In this document: positions 21,649-33,175 of the stretch, in pieces | How the letters are laid out: each line of letters begins with the position of its first letter | How positions within the stretch are numbered: position 1 is the stretch's first letter | DNA from: Gari tellinella | Taxonomy: Eukaryota > Mollusca > Bivalvia > Cardiida > Psammobiidae | Direction: 5' to 3' | Assembly: GCA_922989275.2 (NCBI GenBank) | Contig: OV277871.1 | Span: forward strand, 26,112,693 to 26,176,692 | DNA length: 64,000 nucleotides | Translations under genes and position numbers: made by a program | Notes under the pieces: generated by a model | The model's input: only the letters and a program-made list of their open reading frames with translations | Databases searched by the model: none | Told to the model about the DNA's origin: nothing

Positions 21649-21897
21649 TACAGTAGAGAAGACTGATTCTTACCCCGTTTAAACGCAAACGAAACACAAA
21701 CGCAATGAACTAGAATGTAGAAAACTACAACGTGTTGACATTTATAACGATTCATTTTAATCTGACCTGTAAACAGTTTTGTGCCTGATCAGACGCCGGG
21801 TTACCCGGCGTCTGATCAGACTCTAAACTGTTTGCAATGTATGATACTTTTAGGCTAAATACGTTTATTAAGAAAGAATAACGTCTTCTCAACTGCA
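21649..21897. repeat. MITE family E
   Basis: Left TACAGTAGAGAAGACTGATT, right 'aataacgtcttctcaactg'. S1 hairpin 21768-21835 with GGGTTACCCG centre and 'gcctgatcagacgcc' arms. Confidence 0.82.
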
Positions 21898-22149
21898 CCA
21901 ACATGTCCGTCGGTTTCAAAACAGAAACTATTACATGGCACTAGTATTATCAAAGGAGTTGAGATGTGTAGTTAAGGAAGAGAAATTGCAAAACTTATTT
22001 TTGTGCATTAGTATAAATACACTATCGTTGTCAAGCTATGGTCATGGAAGTGTTAAACAATAAATGCAACTTTCAAACATATAGGATCCTGATTTTATTG
22101 ATGTTACTTAAGTTCGGTAAAGTAACAATCTTGAGGAAAACGCATGTGT

Positions 22150-22315
22150 ATCCCATTCACTTCCTTACACAGGGACGTGGTGCGGCGTCTGATTAGAATC
22201 AAAACTGTTTGACAGTTATTTTTATGCTTCTTAATTCAAAATACCTGAAATTAAAGTTTGAGAAATTAAAGCAGACGACGATTGCTTAAATCTGATGACG
22301 TCATGGCAGTAAATG
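22150..22315. repeat. MITE family B, first hairpin arm lost
   Basis: Right-hand S1 arm 'gcggcgtctgattagaatca' followed by the standard B tail 'gcagacgacgattgcttaaa' and 'gatgacgtcatggcagtaaa'. Confidence 0.65.
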
Positions 22316-22522
22316 AGTCTTACTGGAAATATATGAACGGTAGAAGAGCTGCACGACAATTTGTTTAGATCCGGGTCTGATCATGATCACAACGGTTCAA
22401 TGTACGTTTTGAAGCAACCTTTTGTCTTGATGTAATCAATGTTCCAGGCATAACGTTATGCAGTTGAGACAAAGCGGTTACATCACTTCAAAAATTGCTT
22501 CCTACGAAAAAAACATAGTCAA

Positions 22523-23583
22523 ATAAATACGAAAGACTCAAGCAGGAAACGCAACACAAACAATACACCCACCTCTCAAGCAGAACACACACACAGTCAT
22601 ACCATAACAAACACACACACACACGCACACTCCCATTCCTTCATCTACACACTAAATAGAAAACAACACGCAAGACAAACACAAAGCAAAGTGAACATAG
22701 GAGCCCGCCTTGGTACGGTCAGTAGCAATCAATAATTAATTATAAATTAATCATTAACTACCACTGGGGGGTGAAACCTGGGTTTAGGGGCGCCCAACCT
22801 CACACTTATCTCCTATATTCACCTATAAAGACGAACAGTGTACATAAAATATAAACCCTGTTCCACAACTTCACAATCAAAAAGACCGCCAGCACAGTAA
22901 GTAAATTCATGTAAAACATTTAACAAAAATTCTATGACAAGATCATTAGTAACATGGGAAAGAATTAAACATTCAAGCCCGTGTTAAAAATAACCCACTA
23001 TGGCAACGGTCAAATTGTACTCAAGCGACTAGTCTGTAGTTACGAGTAACTGTAAGACATGGAAGGGTCCAGGGTACGACAGAGAGGGAGAGAAAAAACA
23101 AAGCACGAAAATCCGATATAACTCTCCCGGTTAAGGACGGCTTTAGAGATACATCATCATGTAGTGCTAAGCCCTGTCTGTCGTCGCACAACCAAAGAGG
23201 AAAGCATAGTTATCAATTGTAGATTGATCGATAACCAAACGTGAAGTGCGCAGCAATATAGTTGGATCATAATCTTTTTTGAGGAAAAATCTAATACGTT
23301 TCACAAATAGGTTTTGAAAATGTATATGTCCAAGAATCTTACGAAGTCGTTTGTAAATCACATCACCATAAAACTCCTGATGTGAAATACCTTGCCGCAG
23401 AAAAGACTTTAAGTTACATTTATACTTGTTAATGAGAGGAAGATTTCTATAAAATAATTTAGAAAATATTTTACGAAGTTTATGAAATCTGTACAACTTG
23501 ACTACGAACAAACATTTCTGGATATATAAGTAATTAGGCCGTATTCGGTGATAACTCGGTACTGCCAGAATAAGTGTCATCAT
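22523..23583 (-). mobile_element. 3' fragment of a retroelement, minus strand
   Basis: Read on the minus strand: coding remnant 23583-23167, then a 3' tail ending in (GT)n and 'cgtatttatt'. The tail (22523-23023) matches 37330-37850 on the plus strand nearly base for base. Clade not established. Confidence 0.75.
23167..23583 (-). pseudogene. C-terminal remnant of a retroelement polyprotein
   Basis: The 138-codon frame contains YRFHKLRKIFSKLF, FLRQGISHQEFYGDVIYKR and TIDNYAFLFGCATT. I recognise this as the terminal region ('HKLRKxFSKFY...EFYGDLVYK...NNxAxLFNCT') of a reverse-transcriptase ORF common in molluscs, cnidarians and lancelets. The recognition is from memory and no RT motif is left here. 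The first ~30 residues look unrelated, so the fragment is truncated there. Confidence 0.65.
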
Positions 23584-23682
23584 AAAGTTTGTAGACCCTT
23601 GCCTTTAATTATCAAAATTTTCCTCACTGATTATTTGTTTGAAAGAGGTTGAAATTTGTCTATAGCTACCTCAATGTTAATA

Positions 23683-23797
23683 TGACCTAGTTCTACCAAT
23701 ACTACACTGTTTGCATAGGACAAGTGTATTCCTCACAGGAACGATGTTTGCAAATGACGCATTTGGGCGTGGCTAGGGTTCAAAGAGTAAAACGGAA
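23683..23797. repeat. MITE family L fragment
   Basis: 'cactgtttgcataggacaag', 'gggcgtggctagggttcaaa' match the right end of 43062-43312. Confidence 0.6.
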
Positions 23798-23883
23798 AGG
23801 AATACATTTTTATCGACTGTATACTTTCTGTCCTCTAGAAATACGAATACATTGAAGCCCAGTTATTTATGAAACATCATATA

Positions 23884-24373
23884 TATACTATGCCAAACTG
23901 CCAATGCAACACCTCCGAGTTCCCTTCTATTTTCATAGCAGAGCGGGTGTTTTAAATCGATGGAAAAGTTGACACACAATTATTAAATGTTTTCATTTGT
24001 TGTTTTTTAATTGATGTACTGTCCTCAAAGTTGTTAATATTGGCAACGAATTTTCATTGACACTTCTGACGAATAATACCCATCTATCCAAACGTATCGC
24101 TAATTTCTGGTTAATATTCCCCATTGAAAATGCATTGGAATGAGATTTCTGACAATTTGTTATCACAAAATTCAATATATTTGGGACCAAATGCCAATTT
24201 ATTTCGTTTTTGTTTACCAGGAGTAGTGTCCAATGATCACCCTATGAATTGCAGAAGAAATATATTCAGGATACGCACACCTTGCAGAATTGACCAGACT
24301 AACTTAAGACATGTTTAACACTGGAAGTAATGGGGATATCCGGGGTGTTGCTTTGGAAGTTTGGCATAGTATA
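23884..24373. mobile_element. Element P, 490 bp with ~41 bp inverted ends
   Basis: Left TATACTATGCCAAACTGCCA continuing 'atgcaacacctccgag'; right 'cggggtgttgctttggaag' then TTTGGCATAGTATA. About five in six bases pair. The interior has no recognisable protein; two overlapping 64-65 codon frames on opposite strands are not convincing. Confidence 0.7.
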
Positions 24374-24730
24374 ATAAACAACGTTTCCTGATCTCAAATT
24401 AAGGTATAATGAGATGGACATTATGCATGAAGTTTGGATACAATGTAATAATCAGGTGATTTCGAAGTATTCGTTATTAGCGAGCTTCACTGTCACACTT
24501 CTGAGTAGACAAAACAATGTATCATAAATGTTTTTTATCATTTACTAAATTGCCCATGTAGACAGGCGGTATTCGTCGGGACGAATTTGATGTAATAAAA
24601 TATGACAGTTCGACCAAACATCGACTTACTTTATCAGACAATCTACATTATTTCCGATATTTAATGTTTTATCTGATATTTTTGTTACGGAATCTGGGGA
24701 TTATAACAAGTGTTCAAGGTTGAAATGTAA
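24374..24730. other. No gene seen
   Basis: AT-rich; no recognised element. Confidence 0.5.
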
Positions 24731-25050
24731 TGTGGAGAAGACATTCTTCTCTACCAATAAGCGCGTTTGGTCTGTAACTATGCTGCTGATTGCAAAAAGT
24801 TTGGAGCTAGATCAAGTTCTAGTTTTAAACGCAGGTGACCACTTAAAGCAGGTTGAAAGTAAAGCAGAATACGCATTAAGGCCCATTCTACTTTACTTTC
24901 AGCCTACTTTTTAAAACCATCTACTAGGATATAGAGAAATTTCTTAACCATACAAATTCATTAATAATATGTAAAGTTGAACTAATTTTCTTTATAGGAA
25001 AAAATATTAAGTGCGTAAAAATCTGTATTTATGAGATAGTGGGTTAAAGA
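24731..25050. repeat. Family E fragment followed by family D copy
   Basis: 24731-24830 has 'ggagaagacattcttctcta', 'ccaataagcgcgttt' and one S1 arm, that is, family E inverted and cut. 24838-25050 has an S2 hairpin (24843-24912) and ends 'gatagtgggttaa', family D. Confidence 0.6.
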
Positions 25051-25096
25051 ACGTGTAAGGACTTGAGCGGGTTAAATGTATCGGTGTTCGACTCAA

Positions 25097-25876
25097 TATA
25101 TAACACTATAGTCCATTTATCTATGGTTAATATGAGTTTATATTTGATTTAATCATATTTTGTTGCATATATAATTATCAGATATCATATATATTTATCG
25201 ACTAACATGTACACAGTTTTTACAGCATATATTTATACAAATTATCAAAAGATTATAATTTATTGCATACTATGAGTTTATTAAGATTGTAGAGTGCTTC
25301 CTTTCTACAGCAACTCTAAATGGGAGACAAAGAGTGTGTTTGTTGTTCGATGGGAGTTGTTATAGGAGGAAAACTGGCTAACATTTTCCTGGCAAACAGC
25401 TCAAATCCAGATCAAACACCGCGTAACGCGGCGTCTGATCTGGAATCAAGCAATTTGTCGCTCTTCATTTAGTTTTTTTCTGTCAAAATGTCCATTAAGT
25501 AACTTTGAGAAACAAACAGCAGACGACAATTTTTTAACATACGGTATTGCAACAGTAAAAGAGTTAGACATACTTGTTCTGTTAACCCTTTACCTGATAG
25601 CCTATTTATGGTACTTAAGATAGATGATTACTTAAAGCAGGTTGAAAGTAAAGCAGAATGCGCCTTAGGGCGCATTCTGCTTTACTTTCAGCCTGCCTTA
25701 AGCTATCATGTGCTATAATATAGAAACTATTCCCTATAATACATATTCATTACTGATTAAATTGGAACTATTTTCTTCAGCGGATGAATAAATCATATCC
25801 GCTAAAAGGCGCTTCTATTGGGTAAAGGGTTAAGGGTAGTGTAACAAGGTCCGTTGTTGGGAGGGAGCATTGTATA
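25097..25876. repeat. Family F-related unit 1 with D element inside
   Basis: 'aacactatagtccatttatc' starts both this unit and the next (25876). An AT-rich stretch is followed by an F-like element from about 25291 ('gtagagtgcttcctttctac', hairpin with CGCGTAACGCG centre, end 'gagggagcattgta'). A family D MITE splits it at 25582-25833. Confidence 0.7.
25582..25833. repeat. MITE family D, nested in F-related unit
   Basis: TTAACCCTTTACCTGATAGC at left, 'ctattgggtaaagggttaa' at right; S2 hairpin 25632-25703, nearly perfect. TTAA at both ends. Confidence 0.85.
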
Positions 25877-26290
25877 ACACTATAGTCCATTTATCTAAGG
25901 TTGAAAATAAGTTTTATTGAGGTTGTAGAGTGTTTCCTCTTTACAGCTACACCAAATGGGAGAAAAAGATTGTGTTTGTTGTTTGGTGGGAGTTGTTATA
26001 GGAGAAAAATGCTAACATTTGCAAACAGCTTAAATCCAGATCAGACGCCGCGTAATGCGTCACCTGATCTGAAATCAAGCAGTTTGTCACTCTTCATTAT
26101 GTTTTTTTTCTGTAAAAATGTCAATCATCTGACTTTGAGAATAACAGCGAGAATAGTTTTACCCTGACGATATTGCAGCTGTAAAAGCGTTAGACATGCT
26201 TGTCTTGGATCGGTACCCATAACAAGCGTTGTTGTTAGGAGTGATTCGGTGTTTTGAGGGCGGTTGTAGAAAGGAAGAACTGTATAGTAC
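25877..26290. repeat. Family F-related unit 2, no D insertion
   Basis: Repeats unit 1: 'gtagagtgtttcctctttac', S1/F hairpin, 'gttagacatgcttgtcttgg', and 'ggttgtagaaaggaagaactgta' as the end. At the point where unit 1 has the D element this copy runs straight through. Confidence 0.7.
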
Positions 26291-27100
26291 ATTTATCTGT
26301 AGTTGATTTCAGTTTATTGAGGTTGTGCCGGGAATGATAAATGGCTACTGTCGTCACAAAGTCTTCTCTTGCAATGGTTTTATACAATAAGAACTGAAAT
26401 GAAACGGTCTGTCTAGACAGGAATGCTGTAACGTCTGACTGAAATATTATCAGTCCAACTAAATCATATTTACATTTATAACAGACTGGAAGCTAAATAT
26501 CTTAACCCTTTCAATGTTAAAAAGAGACTCAACTCATTCAACCCTCATACTTTTGATGGAAAGTTCCAGTTTCCAATTTGGTAAAGTCCGTTTTAAACTA
26601 TTTTTTTAATCTATAAACTGCAAATTTTCAAATACATAAGGCTATGATCAGAGTCTACACTGTTAGTATAAGTTAAGTGTACGATTCACATAAAACTGTA
26701 TGTCAAGTTTAAAATTTGGAATACAGCTAAGTATGATTTGAGCGAGTTCGAGAGATCGAAGTTAACGACTTTTTACAGTATGCATACATGTATTATAAGC
26801 CGTTATATCACTCAGAAAAATAACCAGACACTCGTTTTCAAATTCATCAAATTGTCAATTGTGGTATGCTTTCTATTGATTTTCGCAATCGGGAACTTTG
26901 TTGTTCTCTAGAATGAGATTTCGTGATATCTGGTCATTGTTCTAGGTTCTAGAAACACAGAAATTACAGGACATAGTTCACAGTATTTGCCTTTTCTTGA
27001 ACGACTACATGTATCAGTTAATTGGACTATGCTAAAATTTGCAATGTTAAATCTTTAACTGTTTCAGTAGTTTCCGTCGTATCTCTACACTACAAGCTGT
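26291..27100. other. No gene; L and G fragments
   Basis: 26505-26665 holds a family L fragment ('ttaaccctttcaatgttaaa', 'gatcagagtctacactgtt'). 26690-26781 holds a decayed family G end ('gagcgagttcgagagatcga'). Confidence 0.5.
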
Positions 27101-27235
27101 GGCTATTCATATAATCGTCGTTATAATATAATATATATTGCCATTCATATAATCGTCGTTATAATATAATATATATTGCCATTCATATAATCGTCGTTAT
27201 AATATAATATATATTGCCATTCATATAATCGTCAT
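27101..27235. repeat. 38 bp tandem repeat, ~3.5 copies
   Basis: Unit 'attcatataatcgtcgttat' plus 'aatataatatatattgcc'. Copies are almost identical; the last is cut short at 'gtcataatc'. Confidence 0.95.
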
Positions 27236-27399
27236 AATCATTGTATACCAAATTTAAAACTTATCAATTGTCAAATTATCCATTAAGATATAGGTAACAT
27301 TTTGCTGTACAGTCTACAAGAGACATTATTTTGGAATTTTATATTCTAATATTGGAAACTGTCTGCTTTTCACCATAACTTGTTTTCCGAAAGCAGAGG

Positions 27400-28560
27400 G
27401 AAATGATTCAGTGTTCAGTTTCTTCAACTTGAGATTAATTTAACAAAGTGCATATTTGAGCCTTTTTGATCGTCCTGTGTCTTCAGTCGTCCGTTTAAGC
27501 CATTCGTTCGTCGTCAACACATCTCCTCCTAAACTGCAGGCATAACCCTTCTATGGTCATCTTTAAAAGTTGTTCAAATGCCGTAGTTTTAAACCGTTGC
27601 ATATCTAGGATCGTTTGAATAAAACCACAGTGACATAAGCTTATTTATATTTGGAACAAAGCACCATCTTCAGGTCCTCAATCAAGATTGTTCAAATTAC
27701 GAGAGTATGTCTCTGGTGTAAAAAATGACCTCGCCCTCGGAGTCATTCATTTACACAGGGTTATGTATTAAACTCTTCAAATATGTTTTTCTCTGAAACT
27801 AATATGGCTAGAGCCGATGGTTGGCAGGGTGACACTTATCGAGGTACTTTCTAATAGTGTTCAAATAATTCTGTACCGTATCATATCTAGGTAACAGGCG
27901 CTAAAAATAGAATGTTTTCAATAAAATGTTCAAAAACTGAGCGTGTCTGAAACAACTAGAACGATTTGAGTCATTCATTTACACAGGGTTATGTATTAAA
28001 CTCTTCAAATATGTTTTTCTCTGAAACTAATATGGCTATAGCCGATGGTTGGCAGGGTGACACTTATCGAGGTACTTTCTAATAGTGTTCAAATAATTCT
28101 GGACCGTATCATATCTAGGTAACAGTCGCTAAAAATAGAATTTTTTCAATAAAATGTTCAAAAACTGAGCGTGTCTGAAACAACTAGAACGATTTGAGTC
28201 ATTCATTTACACAGGGTTATGTATTAAACTCTTCAAACGATTTGAGTATTTACTTACACATATAATGCATTTGTGACCATCTGACAGAGTTCTTCCTTAC
28301 CTACAAAATACATGTCTACCAGTGGGTTGGAAAAGTTTGGCATATGGTTTTAATTGAAAGCTTACATTGAATTTTATACCCCTGGGGTCAAAACTGGCCG
28401 GGTCTCACAAATTTTACATAGGATATTCTTCAAAATTCTCATACTCTAAAACCGAAAGGTTTAGATTCGTGATGTCCTCTGGTGGACCTTCACCAAGATT
28501 GTTCAATGTATCCCTTTGTGTCAAATTGGCCCTCTCCGTGTGCCACAAAGTTAATTAAAA
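27400..28560 (+). repeat. Bivalve-like interspersed repeat, tandem copies
   Basis: The motifs 'caagattgttcaaat' (27686, 28495), 'gggtcaaaactggcc', 'ctctgaaactaatatggcta' and 'aggtactttctaatagtg' recur with a spacing near 230 bp. I remember a similar 'caccaagattgttcaaat ... ggggtcaaaattggcc' repeat as widespread in bivalve genomes. No intact ORF. Confidence 0.6.
27740..28236 (+). repeat. 228 bp tandem duplication (2.2 copies)
   Basis: Units start at 27740, 27968 and 28196, each 'gagtcattcatttacacagg'. Copies 1 and 2 differ at only about four bases. The third is cut after 'aaactcttcaaa'. Confidence 0.95.
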
Positions 28561-28729
28561 AATTTCTTTAATGTTATCTGTAAATTCTTTTCAAAGTATT
28601 GCTCTGGGAATATACTCAACAATTTACACCATCCTTTTTTCATTATTTCTCAGCTTTCCAAGATATTTTACATTCACATCAAAGGTTCTAGGTGAGCGAT
28701 ACAGGGCCTGTTATGCGAATCGTGTTTAA

Positions 28730-28872
28730 TACAAGCAATTTAAGTTAAGTCCAATACCTAAGCCACGTAATAACTTTGGAATAAGAATATGTTCAACATA
28801 AGCGAGTTCCAGATTTCGAAAACTAAATGTAGTAATACTGATAAATTTGACTAAAAAAGTTCGACTGTATGT
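28730..28872. repeat. MITE family G fragment
   Basis: 'atgttcaacataagcgagtt' and 'aaaaagttcgactgta' match family G right half. Confidence 0.5.
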
Positions 28873-29287
28873 GGAAAATTGTCTAGTTAAAACTGTGTCT
28901 CAGCAGGTTTCAAACTGGTTTTCACCTACTTTTAGATGCCTTTACATGCAAAACTACATAAAACTTTAATATGAAAAGGAAAACAGACATTGCATTTAAA
29001 AGAAAATGGCTAACCCATTGATCCCTAGTGATAGGTATATTTGAGACAGAACACTGAAGAGTTTCCTCCTGACCCACAGGTTCATATACGAGGGCTCGAA
29101 GAGGGTTTAGTCAGGGTCTTCCATGATTTTCTTTTTCAAAAAATTGTAAATCTAAACCCTAAATTGTTAGAAATAGGCTATACTAATTGGAAGCTATAAT
29201 TGTCTATTTGAAGTATTAGGGGTTCATCAGTTAAGAAAAGTCTATGATGAGACAATAAATATTAATTAAGATTATGAGCAAAGTAGA

Positions 29288-29468
29288 TACAGTTGAACTT
29301 CGATATTTCGAATTCGGTTAGGTCGAACATACCCGTATTTCAAAGTTAAAACGTGGCTTAGCCATACAGGTATGTTCGACTTAACCGAGCATGAAAAAAT
29401 GCAATTCATGTGTCGAAAAATCGGATAGTTCGAATTAAGCGAGTCCGAGATATCGAAGTTCGACAGTA
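29288..29468. repeat. MITE family G
   Basis: Ends TACAGTTGAACTTCGATATT and GATATCGAAGTTCGACAGTA. The interior is rearranged relative to 10960-11157: the 'acaggtatgttcgacttaac' block lies nearer the left. Confidence 0.8.
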
Positions 29469-29812
29469 GCATATTTAAATCAAGTTATCTTGTGTTAAGA
29501 TTCAGAAATAATGCCAACAACATTCATTATATTAAGTGCAACATCAGTAAACTTAATAACATGGCACACAGGTTCGTAGGAAAAATATGATCCCTGCATT
29601 TGCAAATGAAATTATCAAAACTTGTTCTATAAATCAAACAGAGAAGCCTACAGTTAGACTCATCGATCACATTAACAACCTTCCATCATCAACTTGTAAG
29701 AAAATCGTGCCGTCTAAAAAATGGAGACCTATTTACGCCTTTTATTTATTTCTTTGCTGTAATAAACAATTCCAGTTTATATAGTCATGAAAATGCACCA
29801 TAAAGTATGTCC
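29469..29812. other. No gene seen
   Basis: AT-rich; a 65-codon ORF at 29587 shows no domain. Confidence 0.5.
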
Positions 29813-30420
29813 TTGGAGTAAGGCATAGGAGACGGTAGTTTTTAAAAGCATGCTAAAAGTTAAGCATACTGAACCTTTAAGCGAATTCAGCTTTACTTTA
29901 ACCTGTTTTAACCGATTTACCCATTCCTTTTAGTGTTATAAATACAATACTACTAAAGACGGATTTAAAGTAAAGCTGAATGTCCTTAAAAGGGACATGC
30001 CACTTTACTTTCAACCAGCTTTAAACTCACGCATAGATATGTACTGCAGATGCCTTCTGCGGATCATGTTCAGGACTTCCTAAGCAAGAACATTTTTTCT
30101 TAGTGTACATATAATTAGAGGCGTAAAAATGTTTTTTTATGGAATATTCGGTTAAGTGGCTATAAAGTATTGAAACCTCACACTATTCGAAGAGACAAGC
30201 TTTGAAGATAATCACACGTGTGTAATCTTTGATGTCGAAATATTTACCTTGGTTTTTTTTTTTGCTGAAAACATTAGATAAAGTGCTTGGTATGCATATA
30301 GCCGCTTTATCAGATAAACACATATTAAGACAAATGGGTAAACCTGAAGTTGATACACGGCGCGAGGTATTTAATTATGTTTTAATTGTTCTTAATAAAA
30401 GCTATCATTAATCAAAATAT
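29813..30420. repeat. Decayed D elements joined to dispersed repeat Q
   Basis: 29813-29911 and 29907-30015 are broken family D copies with S2 hairpin arms. 30030-30420 has 'gatgccttctg...ttcaggacttcc' (also at 35560) and 'gatgtcgaaatatttacctt...atcagataaacacatatt' (also at 55175-55280). This is repeat Q, unclassified. Confidence 0.5.
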
Positions 30421-30542
30421 TATTATATGTGAGCTTTATAATGAAGAAAACACAAACAAGCCTCATATATAACTGTAATCTTAAGCACTTACAGCCACTC
30501 GAAACTAGGTTCCCCTTCGATCATAATAAGGCTTATTGTATC

Positions 30543-30784
30543 TTAACCCTTTCAACCCTAAAGCCCTCTGTAGAGATTACTGATTACAAATGCAAATAGT
30601 GTAGACCCTGATCAGATGGCTCCTATAGGAGCCCTCTGGCCAGGGTCTGCACTGTTTGATAGTTTCATTCGTTTTTGTTGTCATGCCAAAAATGTAACAG
30701 TAGACTGGTTTGAAATACTTGTACTAGAAGAGTTCAAAAGGATTATAAATACACACAAGAGAAATTTAGGGTTGAAAGGGTTAA
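30543..30784. repeat. MITE family L, intact
   Basis: A perfect 20 bp inverted repeat, TTAACCCTTTCAACCCTAAA and its complement, with TTAA at each end. The central hairpin 30594-30657 has GTAGACCCTGATC arms around a GGCTCC stem. 242 bp. Confidence 0.9.
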
Positions 30785-30860
30785 CCCTTTCTCACCGAGG
30801 TCGCACAACATCGACTTTATAAAACAGTTTGGATACTGATGATATCATGGAATATGAGGT
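30781..30860. repeat. TTAA-type MITE fragment sharing TTAA with L copy
   Basis: Starts TTAACCCTTTCTCACCGAGG from the same TTAA that ends the L element; one S1 arm ('aaaacagtttggatactga') remains. Confidence 0.5.
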
Positions 30861-31852
30861 GATATATCAATATTTGCGACGTGTTATAAAATGAACTGCA
30901 GTAAGGACAAAGAATGCCTTTCATTATTTTGGAAATAACTCTTTTGAAAGGCAATATATAATGGTCATCATTGGATAATTGAATAGTGAACTTAGAATGT
31001 CAGCAGTGTTAAACACATCGAGTTTTTTTCTATTGATGTTGGTATACTATCATCTTGAAGAAATTGATAGTTTATCATAAACAACCCCACATCGCCCAAC
31101 CAGAAAAAACAAACCTTTCTCAAAAAAAGAATACGCGTGTCTCGTAAGTCAAAGCAATGCAGAGGGTTGTTGAAATCAAAAAAATAAATTCTGAATAAGG
31201 GGAGATCCTGTGAAAGCACAGAAAACAAAGCAATTCTGAAAATTGCAGACTCGGTTTAATTGAGTCTGTTCATGAGCAATACTGAAATATACAACAGTGC
31301 ACTAGCTTAAGCGGAATTCAATTTTCGACTGTTAAATGCGCTGAAATCAATGATTCCAAAGGACCAGAAAATATAACAACACTGAGAATGAAGTACGGGG
31401 CGACTTTTTACAGCCGCCACACAAGCACTTAACATCTGCTGTTGTGAAGTATATAAATTCAAGACCAAACGATAGAACAATTTATACTATGTAGTACATT
31501 TTTCTTACCCAATTTATATCGAGACAGTTCTCACTATTTTCAACTTTTGGTATGAGATTAGCTAAATTTGTAGAAGAAAACGTGATGCTTAATCTTAATA
31601 GATAATACTCTCGGTTTTATATAATGTTGTCCTTGGTTTTTATGTCCTTTTAAGTGCTACCGGAATTGTAGGGAAATTTATATTGAACTTATTTATAAGA
31701 CTAACACAAAAACTATTTTTGAAATTTATTTGAAAATTGTCTGGTAGTGTAGCAGTAGGCAACCTACTGTGATTTCATTATTAACGGGAGTAGCTATTCC
31801 CTTTGAATTACCAAACACGATGTACTCTTTCAGTGTTATACAGTAAATCCTA
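30861..31852. other. No gene seen
   Basis: AT-rich; ORFs on the minus strand (78 codons at 31228) have no recognisable domain. Confidence 0.5.
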
Positions 31853-31930
31853 TACAGTATAACCTGCCTTATCCGACACCCCTCGGTACCAACTGATGAT
31901 GTCAGACAAAGCAGTGTGCCGGTAAAACAT
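31853..31930. repeat. Family H half-element
   Basis: TACAGTATAACCTGCCTTAT, then 'ccctcggtaccaactgatga' and 'gcagtgtgccgg'. It corresponds to one terminal arm of the H element at 58480-59075. Confidence 0.65.
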
Positions 31931-32419
31931 GTTTTAGATATGAAGTCGAACTTTGAAGAAAATGTTGCTTCTATGCGCAAGACACAAATAAAGCAGAAAG
32001 CTTCATATGATTTTCTGTCCTGTGTTATTTGCACTCTTGTACAGTGGTGAAGACGTTATTAATTTCTAAACAGCCATCTTAACGCACAAGCTATTATATC
32101 AACTGCGAAACGTTTTCTACCCTTTATTACATTAGGTTTAGGTTTTGTTTGCGTTCAAACTGGGAAGTACAACTTCTTCCAATTCCGCCTGCGTGGATAA
32201 GGATTTGCCCCATTGGGGATCACTCTATCCTCCATACCACGTGACGTCATCATTTTGCCCAGCTTTACCACAAGCGTTGCATGACGCGCGTAACTAAATG
32301 CCGTAATGTGTGATGATTTTACTATAAACAAGGTCGTGTCCGGGCGGAAGAAAATGCACACAAACTGCAATTATTTGGTTATTTGTATAATGTTTTAATG
32401 ATTTAAATGGGAGAAAAAA
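31931..32419. other. No gene; family E fragment
   Basis: 32040-32165 has 'acagtggtgaagacgttatt' and 'gttttgtttgcgttcaaact', family E ends with the hairpin deleted. The rest is unassigned. Confidence 0.45.
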
Positions 32420-32557
32420 AATCCACCATTCGCTTCGCTGATGTAGGATAGCTCCCCCTCGGGTCAGAAAATTCACGCAGGATTTCGGCAAGCCTGCATG
32501 AATTTTCTGACTCGAAGGGGAGAAATTCCTGTCCTACATCAACACACATGGTGGATT
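32420..32557. repeat. Fold-back palindrome, ~60 bp arms
   Basis: Arms 'aatccaccat', 'tgatgtagga', 'gtcagaaaattcacgcagg' mirrored by 'cctgcatgaattttctgac', 'tcctacatca', 'atggtggatt'. No other copy in the window. Confidence 0.8.
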
Positions 32558-32970
32558 CTTATAGTCTCCTCACTGTACCTTTTGTACTCTAAACGGATAG
32601 TTATATTCTAAAGTTTGATACCATGGCGTAATCAAAATTTGATCTTTGTAGCAAATCAGCTGTTCAAATGTTTCCCGGGCGCCGCTCATGCTGAGTAAAG
32701 GGGACCATTCTAACTAACAAGCTTTTAAAGTGAGAAAGGTGTATTATTTCACGTTTTAAAGAAAATAAACGTTAATGCGATCAAAATTGTTTTTTTCGTT
32801 TTGTTTATAACATCTGAATGTAATTTTAGATATTTTCTCTCCAGAAACGAGTGCCAAAGAGTTAGATATCAGGTCCCATACTTAAGATAAACGGACACAG
32901 AGTCACGTGGTGGCTGATCTTGAATCATACATTTCAAATGCCAGTGTATTTGTGTTAGGCAGTTATTTGG
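32558..32970. other. No gene seen
   Basis: Unassigned AT-rich DNA. Confidence 0.5.
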
Positions 32971-33175
32971 TTAATTATTTCACTGCCATGACGTCATCTG
33001 CTTTAAACAGTTGTCGTCTGCTTTTATTTTTTAGTTTATAATCTTTGAAAGTTTGACTCGAGAAATGTTGAAAAGAGTTTCGAACAGTTTGTATCCTAAT
33101 CAGACGCCGCATTTCACGGCATCTGTATAGGGTACAAACTGTTTCCAAATAACTATTTTACTCTTGGTAAAGACG
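32971..33175. repeat. MITE family B, reverse orientation
   Basis: 'tttcactgccatgacgtcat', 'acagttgtcgtctgctttta', then S1 hairpin 33083-33148 and 'ctcttggtaaagacg'. TTAA ends decayed. Confidence 0.75.
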
